Below, piece by piece: positions 57,602-64,000 of a DNA stretch of 64,000 bases. The number at the start of each line of letters is the position of its first letter. Position 1 is the stretch's first letter. Position numbers and translations under genes: made by a program. The notes beneath the pieces were generated by a model. It was not told where the DNA came from and ran no database searches. It saw nothing but the letters and a program-made list of their open reading frames with translations. Source of the DNA: Corynebacterium sp. HMSC078H07 (lineage in GTDB: Bacteria > Actinomycetota > Actinomycetes > Mycobacteriales > Mycobacteriaceae); the NCBI RefSeq assembly GCF_001812805.1, contig NZ_KV810449.1:1-64000 (forward strand). Direction: 5' to 3'.

Positions 57602-58618
57602 GTGTTCATAGCGATGCCCGAATCCCCAATGTCTCGCCTGAGCAATCAATACCACTCCTGGGTTCACGCACACCCCACTGCGGCACAAGACTTCCTCGAT
57701 GCCATCGAGGACTTGCTAAACGACGCCGGCATTATCTTCGACCGCGTGGCTACCCGTGTCAAACAGTGGCCCTCCCTCAAGGCCAAGGCGAAGAAACGTC
57801 GTGAGAATGGCGAGCTTATGTACCCCGCACCGTGGGAAGACATCCACGATGTTCTCGGCGTGCGCATCAACGTCTTCCACTCCACCATCATCCCGGAGAC
57901 TATTGAGGTTTTGGGAGAAACCTTCACGGTTGTGCGCTCGGTGGACAAAGCCGCGGAGACCCGCATTTCCGGCGGTTTCGGCTACGGCTCCCACCATCTC
58001 GTTCTCACGGTCACTGAAGATAGCGCTGCTGCCCTCGAAGAGCTAGAGCCTTATATGGGATGGACCTTCGAGGTACAGATCCGCACTGTCCTGCAGCATG
58101 CGTGGGCGGAATTTGAGCACGATATTCGCTATAAGCAGGGGCCGAACCCACCTTCCCCGCAGGTCGATCGCCTCTTTACGCTAGCCGCCGGTCTCATTGA
58201 ACTGGCTGACCAGCAATTCGATGAAATCGCAGCGCTCAAGGCCCCGAGCACGGAAACCGATGAGGACATTGAGCTCACCGCGGAGACCCTACCGGGCGTG
58301 CTTGCCATCATTCTGGGTAGCCGCTTCCCACGCTCACGCTCGGAGCACTACCGCTTTTTGGCGGAGCTACTAGAGAGCAATGGCATCAACCGTTTGAGCC
58401 AGCTCAAACAGCTCTTGGATGATGATGACATCGCCCACGTGCACGACGCTATGCGCTACCGCTTCCGCCCCGGGCAGGTCAGGCTTATCGACGATTTGTT
58501 GCTCAACAAGTTCGGTTCCCAGCACATCAACGCTACCTCTGCTGCTGGTGACCGCCCGGACCGCAAGCGCCGCTTGATCGCGCGGCTCAAGGCCCTGAAG
58601 AACGTCTCCTCGAACTAG
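57602..58618 (+). CDS. relS: Small alarmone synthetase (RelA/SpoT-domain, RelS type)
   Basis: A single-domain (p)ppGpp/pGpp synthetase. The 338-residue sequence has RVATRVKQWPSLKAKAKKR (about 48-66), the ribose/metal segment EDIHDVLGVRI (79-89, with Asp83), GGFGYGSHHLVL and FEVQIRTVLQHAWAEFEHDI (156-175, with Glu157 and Arg161). There is no HD hydrolase, TGS or ACT domain. A C-terminal ~110-residue helical extension is longer than in Firmicutes SAS proteins. C. glutamicum RelS (cg2324) is the expected counterpart. Start ambiguity: GTG at the annotated position lies two bases after AAAGGAG; an ATG four codons later is 14 bases from it. Confidence 0.87.
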   Translation: MFIAMPESPMSRLSNQYHSWVHAHPTAAQDFLDAIEDLLNDAGIIFDRVATRVKQWPSLKAKAKKRRENGELMYPAPWEDIHDVLGVRINVFHSTIIPETIEVLGETFTVVRSVDKAAETRISGGFGYGSHHLVLTVTEDSAAALEELEPYMGWTFEVQIRTVLQHAWAEFEHDIRYKQGPNPPSPQVDRLFTLAAGLIELADQQFDEIAALKAPSTETDEDIELTAETLPGVLAIILGSRFPRSRSEHYRFLAELLESNGINRLSQLKQLLDDDDIAHVHDAMRYRFRPGQVRLIDDLLLNKFGSQHINATSAAGDRPDRKRRLIARLKALKNVSSN

Positions 58619-58642
58619 CAAACCCGAGACAACGAGGGAAAG

Positions 58643-59032
58643 CTAGCCGCGATTCCTCCTCAAAAACTTATCCATCTGCCGGCGCTCCTTCTTCGTGGGA
58701 CGGCCGGTGCCCCGGGCGCGGACGGGGACGGAGGGGAGAAATTCCTTCGGCGGGGGCGGCGAGGCGTGGTCGATGTAGCAGGTACGTGCCACGGGAGCGC
58801 CCACACGCTTCGATACGGTGGCAAGGACCTCGAGGTCATGCTCGTGGTGGTTTCGCCACACGCGTACGCGGTCGCCGGGGACAACCTGCTGTGCGGGCTT
58901 GGTGGCGTTGCCGTTGAGTTTGACGTGCCCGGCGCGCACTGCGGTGGCGGCTTCCGAGCGGGTCTTGAACATGCGGACGGACCAGACCCAGGCATCGATA
59001 CGTACTGGGCGCCCGTCGGGCTGGTTGACCAT
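58643..59032 (-). CDS. S4-domain RNA-binding protein (Hsp15/HslR family)
   Basis: A 129-residue basic protein with the S4 domain at about 10-60: RIDAWVWSVRMFKTRSEA, AGHVKLNGNATKPAQQVVPG and DRVRV. The C-terminal half is basic and Pro/Arg-rich (GRPTKKERRQMDKFLRR). E. coli Hsp15 recycles stalled 50S subunits carrying peptidyl-tRNA; the same role is plausible. It begins an ATG run nine bases after the small membrane protein's stop on the same strand. Confidence 0.9.
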   Translation of the reverse strand: MVNQPDGRPVRIDAWVWSVRMFKTRSEAATAVRAGHVKLNGNATKPAQQVVPGDRVRVWRNHHEHDLEVLATVSKRVGAPVARTCYIDHASPPPPKEFLPSVPVRARGTGRPTKKERRQMDKFLRRNRG

Positions 59033-59040
59033 AGGGCTTT

Positions 59041-59277
59041 TTAAAGGTTGTGGTTTTCGTTGACGATCTTCTGGATCTTTACCCAGTTGTAGACGCCACC
59101 GACCACGGCGACGACGAGGCCAATGGCCATGAAGGTCCAGAAACCAGTAAGCGCCCAGCCCAGCAGGATGCCGCCACCGATGCCACCCACGACGGCAATA
59201 GCGCCGTTGCGAGCGTGCGTGCGTACAGCCTGCTTCCGCTTTTCAATGGGGTTATTGGGGCGTCGCTGCATAGTCAT
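59041..59277 (-). CDS. Small membrane protein with glycine-rich helices
   Basis: A 78-residue protein: basic N terminus (NNPIEKRKQAVRTHARNG), two Gly-rich helices (about 25-43 IAVVGGIGGGILLGWALTG, and 45-63), and a polar tail. The start is uncertain among three nearby in-frame ATGs; MTMQRRP is chosen since it avoids the odd upstream residues. It is next to the S4-protein gene on the same strand. Function unknown. Confidence 0.65.
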   Translation of the reverse strand: MTMQRRPNNPIEKRKQAVRTHARNGAIAVVGGIGGGILLGWALTGFWTFMAIGLVVAVVGGVYNWVKIQKIVNENHNL

Positions 59278-59326
59278 GCTGCCAATTCTACAAGGCAACC
59301 ATGCCGTGCGAGGAACTACGAGCGCG

Positions 59327-59971
59327 CTAGTGCGAAAGCTCTACCCAGGCGGTGCCGGCTTCCTTTGGAGCAACCTCACCTTGGGTCAAGGCGGCCAGCG
59401 TGGCCGCGAGTTCTTCTTCGCCACCGGGGGCGACGGACACGGTAAAAGTCACTGCTTGGCCGTAGGCAGTATCGACAAGGTCCACGCCGCGGTTGCGCAG
59501 GTCCGCCTCCAAGCGGCCAGCATCGGCATGGGAGACCTCCAGCGTGTAGAGCTCACGCATAGCGCGGGTGGCGCGCTCGACGTGCTCCATCGTCTCACTC
59601 ACAGCGCCGCCATAAGCGTGGACCAAACCGCCCGCGCCCAGCTTGATTCCACCGAAGTAGCGCACCACTACCGCGCAAATGTCCAGCATCCCGGACCCTT
59701 TGAGAACGTCCAGCATGGGTTTGCCCGCGGTGCCGGAAGGCTCACCATCGTCAGAGGAGCGTTCCACTGGGTTCGCGGCATCGACGTGGTAGATGTACGC
59801 CGAGCAGTGGTGACGAGCATCCGGGAAGCGCTCCCTGGCAGCATCAATGAATGCGCGTGCTTCCTCTTCATTAGTCACGCGGCCGATGAAGGTAATGAAG
59901 CGGGAGCGCTTAATCTCAATCTCGTGCTCGTAGAGCTCGCCGGCAACGGGGCGCTGATAACTTTCCAGCAT
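59327..59971 (-). CDS. YigZ/IMPACT family protein
   Basis: A 214-residue member of UPF0029 (IMPACT N-terminal domain plus a C-terminal DUF1949-like half). Signature: FPDARHHCSAYIYHVD, SDDGEPSGTAGKPMLDVL and VVRYFGGIKLGAGGLVHAYG, all intact. The biochemical role in bacteria is unclear; eukaryotic IMPACT regulates translation under amino acid starvation, and E. coli YigZ binds nucleic acid. It overlaps the ilvA stop by one base (TAATG), so the two are translationally coupled. Confidence 0.92.
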   Translation of the reverse strand: MLESYQRPVAGELYEHEIEIKRSRFITFIGRVTNEEEARAFIDAARERFPDARHHCSAYIYHVDAANPVERSSDDGEPSGTAGKPMLDVLKGSGMLDICAVVVRYFGGIKLGAGGLVHAYGGAVSETMEHVERATRAMRELYTLEVSHADAGRLEADLRNRGVDLVDTAYGQAVTFTVSVAPGGEEELAATLAALTQGEVAPKEAGTAWVELSH

Positions 59972-61254
59972 TATGCGACGAGGAAGTCGTACTCAGGAGT
60001 GCCAGGCTTGAGCTGCTTGCATTGCAGCTTGGAGTCTGCCAATCTGCGCAACAAACCATCAATACCGGAGGCGGCTCCCAACTCAATACCCACGAGTGCC
60101 GCACCGGTTTCGCGGTTATTGCGCTTGAGGTACTCGAACAGCGTGATGTCATCCTCTGGCCCCAACACGTCTTGGAGGAAGTGGCGTAGCTGTCCCGGCT
60201 CCTGCGGGAAGTTCACCAGGAAGTAGTGCTTGAGGCCGCGATGCACGAGTGAGCGCTCCATGATTTCGGCGTAGCGCAACACATCGTTATTGCCGCCGGA
60301 AATCACACAGACGACAGTCGAGCCCGGCTGCAGCTTCAGGGAGCGTAGACCGGTCACACTCAACGCACCGGCTGGCTCCGCAATAATGCCTTCGTTCTGG
60401 TACAACGCGAGCTGCTCGGTGCACACCGCGCCTTCGGATACAATATCCCAGTGCAAACGGCCCTGGTTGGCCTCCAAAATCTTGAAGGGAACCTCACCGA
60501 TTCGTTTCACCGCAGCGCCATCGACGAAGGGGTCCACGGTCTCCAGCGTCACCGGCTCACCAGCCTCGAATGCAGCGCTTAGCGACGCCGCCCCAGCCGG
60601 TTCAATCCCCACCACCGCAGTGCGGGGAGCCATGTCTGCAAGGTAGGACGTGATACCGGAGATGAGTCCTCCTCCGCCCACTGGAACCACCACGGTGTCG
60701 AGGGCCTTGCCCAACGAGGACAGCTGCGCCACAATCTCGGCGGCCACGGTGCCTTGACCGATGACAGTATCGCGGGCGTCAAAAGGCTCGATGAAGAATG
60801 CTCCACGCTCAGCGGCATCCGCATGTGCAGCAGCCGCCGCCTCATCAAAATTGGCTCCAGTGACGACGAGCTCCACGAAGTCCCCGCCGTGAACGAGGAT
60901 GCGGTCACGCTTCTGCTTCGGTGTGGGCTCCGGGACATAAATCTTGCCCTGGATGCCCTTGGTCCGGCAGGCGTAGGCGACGCCTTGGGCGTGATTGCCT
61001 GCCGATGCCGTCACGATGCCCTGTGCGCGCTGCTCCTCACCCAGGTTGGACATTCCATAGATAGCGCCGCGGATTTTGTACGAGCGCACGTCCTGGAGGT
61101 CTTCGCGCTTGAGATAGACCTCGTAGCCGGTCTCCTGGGACAAGCGTGGGCAGTATTGCAGTGGGGTCGGAGCAATCTCCGAGCTAATCCGAGATTGGGC
61201 CAACTGGATGTCAGAGGCGTGGACTGGCTCGAAGTCTTCCGGGGTACGTGTCAT
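59971..61254 (-). CDS. ilvA: Threonine dehydratase (biosynthetic)
   Basis: A PLP enzyme deaminating threonine to 2-oxobutyrate, the first step to isoleucine. The 427-residue protein has KREDLQDVRSYKIRGA (Lys60 binds PLP), ASAGNHAQGVAY, VPVGGGGLISGI and ISGGNNDVLRYAE, then a single ACT-like regulatory domain (about 340-427, FLVNFPQEPGQLRHFL). It matches the C. glutamicum form (one regulatory ACT-like unit, shorter than E. coli IlvA). The ATG has a TAGAAT box eight bases upstream and no SD sequence; a palindrome covers the promoter spacer. Confidence 0.96.
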   Translation of the reverse strand: MTRTPEDFEPVHASDIQLAQSRISSEIAPTPLQYCPRLSQETGYEVYLKREDLQDVRSYKIRGAIYGMSNLGEEQRAQGIVTASAGNHAQGVAYACRTKGIQGKIYVPEPTPKQKRDRILVHGGDFVELVVTGANFDEAAAAAHADAAERGAFFIEPFDARDTVIGQGTVAAEIVAQLSSLGKALDTVVVPVGGGGLISGITSYLADMAPRTAVVGIEPAGAASLSAAFEAGEPVTLETVDPFVDGAAVKRIGEVPFKILEANQGRLHWDIVSEGAVCTEQLALYQNEGIIAEPAGALSVTGLRSLKLQPGSTVVCVISGGNNDVLRYAEIMERSLVHRGLKHYFLVNFPQEPGQLRHFLQDVLGPEDDITLFEYLKRNNRETGAALVGIELGAASGIDGLLRRLADSKLQCKQLKPGTPEYDFLVA

Positions 61255-61262
61255 GCTGGCTC

Positions 61263-61268
61263 ATTCTA
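61263..61268 (-). promoter_or_regulatory. -10 box of ilvA (leaderless)
   Basis: TAGAAT, near consensus, ends eight bases before the ilvA ATG on the minus strand. Confidence 0.5.
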
Positions 61269-61273
61269 CGCTC

Positions 61274-61289
61274 TGCAGGTTGCCCTGCA
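61274..61289. promoter_or_regulatory. Palindrome in the ilvA promoter (candidate operator)
   Basis: TGCAGG-TTGC-CCTGCA, a six-base perfect inverted repeat, begins six bases upstream of the -10 box and reaches the expected -35 position of ilvA. A regulator bound there would block RNA polymerase. Confidence 0.35.
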
Positions 61290-61429
61290 TGCATTACCTA
61301 GCATTCGACCGATTCACCAAAGGTTTACCCAAATCTTCCCTTGCCGTTACGCTCTGTTCGCCGAATGGGGTCGGCGCTAAACGTACGGTGGTGCGGAATC
61401 TTTGTCGTCTCAACGCTAGGAGTTCTTCT

Positions 61430-63424
61430 ATGTCTCGCTCTTTCTCTCGCCGCGCGCTTGCCCTGTGTGTAGCTACCGCCACCAGCGTAAGCTTGGCCGT
61501 TCCGGCAGCGTCCGCCAAGATTGTGGACAATGTCCACGTGCACTCTGCGGCTAACGCTAGCCTCAAGGTCAGCCCTATCGGCACCTACGAGTCCGGCGTG
61601 TATGAAGAGTCCGCTGCGGAGATCGTAGCCTTCCACCCGGCATCCAAGCGCATTCTTACCGTCAATGCCCACGCCGGCCAGATTGACGTTATCGACGCCG
61701 CCGATCCGACCAACCTGACGCACATCGGCTCTATCTCTGCTGGCGAAGGCAAGGAAATCAACTCGGTGGCCGTGCGCCCGGATGGCCTAGCTGTCGCCGC
61801 CGTCCAGCAGTCGGACAAGACTGCGAACGGTGAAGCCCTGTTCTTCAACGCCGCCGCAGAGAACCTGGATTCCGCAGAGCTTGGCCGAGTTGAGGTAGGC
61901 GCTTTGCCGGATAACGTTCACATCACCGCTGACGGTGGCTACGCGTTGGTGGCCAACGAGGGCGAGCCGTCCAACGAGCTCAACGCAGAGGGAACCGATT
62001 ACGTGACCGACCCAGAGGGCTCGGTGTCCGTCATCACGCTGCCGAAGGATGTTGCTGCTCCCTCCAAGGCCGACGCCCGCATCGCGGATTTCACTGCCTT
62101 CGATGACCAGGAGCTTCCCGAAGGCGTGCGTGTCTTCGGCCCCTCCGGACATGACTCCAAGCCGTCCATCGACTTCGAGCCGGAGTACATCTCCTCTCAG
62201 GACGGCAAGGCCTTTGTGTCGCTGCAGGAGGCCAATGCCATTGCCATCGTCGATATCGAGTCCGCTACCGTCGAAAAGATTGTCCCGGCCCACGTTGCTG
62301 ACCACAGCAAGACTCCGCTCGACCCGTCCAATAAGGATGATAAGGCTGAGCTGCGCACCATCCCGGTGAAGGGCCTGTCCATGCCGGACTCCGTCGGTGC
62401 CTTTACTGCCGGCGGCCAGACTTACTTCGCTACCGCTAACGAAGGCGATGCCCGCGAGTGGGGTGTGAAGGAAAAGGATGGAGGCTCCGGTGTCTACACC
62501 GATGAGGTCGAGCTTAAGGACCTCATCGAGGAGGGCAAGGTGTGCGAGGGCGCGCTTGGCGATGTCTCCGCGGACGACCTCGCCGACAAGAAGCAGGCCG
62601 GCAACCTAAAGCTCACCAACGCCTCCGGTTGGAATGAGGAGAAGGGGTGCTTCGACGAGCTGTACTCCTATGGTTCCCGCTCCTTCAGCATCTACGACGC
62701 TGAGGGCAACGTTGTTTTTGACTCCGGCGCTGAGTTTGAACAGATTACCGCTGAGCTCAACGAGCCGGGCGTGTTCCACCACAATGCCGACAATGAGGGC
62801 GCGGAGTTCGATGACCGCTCCGACAACAAGGGCCCCGAGCCGGAGGCACTCGTCGTTGGCACCGTCGGCGATCGCACTTATGCCTTCATCGGTGCGGAGC
62901 GCGTCGGCGGCATCTTTGTCTACGACGTCACCGACCCTGCCAACGCTTCCTTCGTCACCTACGTCAACAACCGTGACTTCTCCACCGATGAGTACGCTGA
63001 TGCTGGCGACCTTGGCCCTGAGGGCTTTGCCTTCGTCGACAAGAAGGACTCCCCCAATGGTGAGTACCTGCTCATCGTGGGCAACGAGGTCTCCGGCACC
63101 ACCACCGTGTACTCCGTTGAGGACCTCCTCGCCGCCGAGGAAGACGAAGACGCCGACCAGGGCGACGGCAAGGACAAAGACAAGGACAAGCAGGACACTC
63201 CGAAGAAGCCAGGCAACGATGCCGGTAAGGACGGCAAGGACGGCAAGGGCTCTGCAGACAAGAGCTCCAGCAGCGTCTCCGGCGGCATCATCGCCGGTTC
63301 CGTCATCGGCGTCATTGCTGCGCTGGCCGCCACCATTGGTGTGCTGCGCGTCCCGGGTATCCGCGAGACTGTCTTAAGCCTTGCACCAGCTCCACTGCGC
63401 GCTCAGTTGGAGAAGTTCCTCTAA
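61430..63424 (+). CDS. Secreted, membrane-anchored choice-of-anchor I domain protein
   Basis: A 664-residue surface protein. The signal peptide (residues 1-29, RR then a hydrophobic core) ends at ASA-KIVDN. The large extracytoplasmic region (about 30-560) matches the choice-of-anchor I/esterase-like beta-propeller type: repeated blocks such as VDVIDAADPTNLTHIG, ALVANEGEPSNELN, DPEGSVSVITLPKD, FATANEGDAREWG and GPEPEALVVGTVGDRTYAFIGAERVGGI. An Asp/Lys-rich flexible stretch (about 565-610) precedes a helix (618-641) and a short basic tail. The start is ATG with AGGAG seven bases upstream. Ligand or enzyme activity is unknown. Confidence 0.86.
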   Translation: MSRSFSRRALALCVATATSVSLAVPAASAKIVDNVHVHSAANASLKVSPIGTYESGVYEESAAEIVAFHPASKRILTVNAHAGQIDVIDAADPTNLTHIGSISAGEGKEINSVAVRPDGLAVAAVQQSDKTANGEALFFNAAAENLDSAELGRVEVGALPDNVHITADGGYALVANEGEPSNELNAEGTDYVTDPEGSVSVITLPKDVAAPSKADARIADFTAFDDQELPEGVRVFGPSGHDSKPSIDFEPEYISSQDGKAFVSLQEANAIAIVDIESATVEKIVPAHVADHSKTPLDPSNKDDKAELRTIPVKGLSMPDSVGAFTAGGQTYFATANEGDAREWGVKEKDGGSGVYTDEVELKDLIEEGKVCEGALGDVSADDLADKKQAGNLKLTNASGWNEEKGCFDELYSYGSRSFSIYDAEGNVVFDSGAEFEQITAELNEPGVFHHNADNEGAEFDDRSDNKGPEPEALVVGTVGDRTYAFIGAERVGGIFVYDVTDPANASFVTYVNNRDFSTDEYADAGDLGPEGFAFVDKKDSPNGEYLLIVGNEVSGTTTVYSVEDLLAAEEDEDADQGDGKDKDKDKQDTPKKPGNDAGKDGKDGKGSADKSSSSVSGGIIAGSVIGVIAALAATIGVLRVPGIRETVLSLAPAPLRAQLEKFL

Positions 63425-63524
63425 GCCCTATCCACCCCGCAGGAAGGGCTGCTACATTGAAGTGAGCTTTGTGAGAGAAGCCCTTTCATAACTGTCCTTT
63501 CCCTTCCCAAGGAGAACCCTCGAT

Positions 63525-64000
63525 ATGCGTCTTTCCACTTCCCTCGTCGCCATCTGTGCCACGACCATGGCACTGGTCACCCCACTGGCCGCTGCTGACG
63601 ATTCGTCCGCCTCTGCCAGCTCGACCGCGACAGCCACCTCTACCGTGGCTGACGAGGCCTCCCCGGAGTCCGCCACGCAGGACGCCTCCGAGGAAGCTTC
63701 CGAAGAGAAGGCTGCTGAAGACGTATCCGAGAAGAAGGCTGCCGAGGAGTCCGCGAAGGAGCCAGCAGAGGATTCTTCCAAGGCTCTGGGAAGTTCTCTG
63801 AATGTTGGCCATACCAGCACCAAAGATCTCTCTCAGGAGTGTGCCGACCAGGTCAACCAGGCGCGTAAGGACCACGAGGCTGCCGTCGCTGATGGCACCG
63901 CAGGTTCGTCATTCATGGGCCCGCAGGAGCTGGCCAACGGTGTGCTCAACGGCTACGGCTCCTCCGGTATGCCGGACACCCCGGATTGCGTTGAGGAAGA
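63525..64000 (+). CDS. Secreted low-complexity protein, N-terminal part (runs off the window)
   Basis: The ATG is preceded by AAGGAG ten bases upstream, and the frame stays open to the window end (about 158 residues visible). The signal peptide (about 1-24, hydrophobic with ATTMALVTPLAAA) is followed by about 75 residues of Ala/Ser/Glu/Lys-rich sequence, then a more structured region beginning near LNVGHTSTKDLSQECADQV and GPQELANGVLNGYG, with two Cys residues spaced by about 50 positions. It resembles no family I can name from this part. It follows the preceding secreted protein by 100 bases. Confidence 0.72.
   Translation, partial: MRLSTSLVAICATTMALVTPLAAADDSSASASSTATATSTVADEASPESATQDASEEASEEKAAEDVSEKKAAEESAKEPAEDSSKALGSSLNVGHTSTKDLSQECADQVNQARKDHEAAVADGTAGSSFMGPQELANGVLNGYGSSGMPDTPDCVEE

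Noticed and set aside
63424-63450. Inverted repeat AGCCCT / AGGGCT after the choice-of-anchor I gene considered as a terminator
   Set aside because: Six base pairs with a 15-base loop and no T-run; chance occurrence is likely.

Overview
The window reads as a core chromosomal segment of a Corynebacterium (Actinomycetota). Pointers are the histidine operon hisD-hisC-hisB-(small membrane protein)-(MFS)-hisH-hisA-impA-hisF-hisI, a SepIVA-type coiled-coil protein near rnc/smc, a RelS-type small alarmone synthetase near glgX and ilvA, the ftsY/glnK/glnD/ffh cluster, roughly 60 percent GC, frequent GTG/TTG starts and many starts without a Shine-Dalgarno (SD) sequence but with a TAnnnT box 6-10 nt upstream (leaderless style). 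I cannot fix the species. No rRNA, tRNA, CRISPR array, insertion sequence or prophage is visible, and no gap between genes exceeds 300 bases (the longest, 6199-6492, is 294 bases and shows only the rpsP leader and the upstream region of the acyltransferase gene).

Layout. 1-5.6 kb: the 3' end of an HNH nuclease gene, tex, the rimM-trmD-hypothetical operon, a cupin gene and a TetR regulator. 5.7-12.9 kb: rpsP, a surface acyltransferase, then (leftward) glnK-glnD and ffh. 13-19.1 kb: a complete six-gene Mrp-type cation/proton antiporter operon (mrpA-C-D-E-F-G, with B fused to A) sitting between ftsY and glnK, where relatives carry the ammonium transporter amtB. 19.3-28.8 kb: DUF177-rnc-mutM-(AGCS amino-acid symporter)-acyP-smc-ftsY, a leftward run of DNA repair, RNA processing, chromosome segregation and protein-targeting genes. 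29-39 kb: a membrane protein, sepIVA, gdhA, glycerate kinase, an M20 peptidase-like hydrolase, glycogen phosphorylase and pyruvate kinase. 39.2-50 kb: lgt, a diverged trpC paralogue, a Trp-region membrane protein and the his operon. 50.2-61.3 kb: a YbjN-like protein, a membrane protein, a lipoprotein, a TetR regulator, glgX, an exonuclease-BRCT protein, the alarmone synthetase, an S4 RNA-binding protein, a YigZ protein and ilvA. 61.4-64 kb: a secreted, membrane-anchored beta-propeller-like protein and the start of another secreted protein that runs off the window.

How the genes fit together. SRP (ffh) and its receptor (ftsY) flank the nitrogen-signalling pair glnK/glnD and the Mrp antiporter. 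Glycogen breakdown is represented by glgP and glgX, feeding glycolysis (pyk). Nitrogen assimilation is represented by gdhA and glnK/glnD. Histidine biosynthesis is almost complete apart from hisG/hisE and a dedicated phosphatase (impA may or may not supply the latter).

The window is mostly ordinary core genome; I found no clearly novel multi-gene system. The best leads are the Mrp operon in the amtB position, the trpC paralogue that lacks several catalytic residues, a 7 x 7-base tandem repeat between hisD and hisC, a very compact divergent leaderless promoter pair, palindromes at the ilvA and mrpA promoters, and several conserved-looking but uncharacterised small proteins coupled to essential genes.
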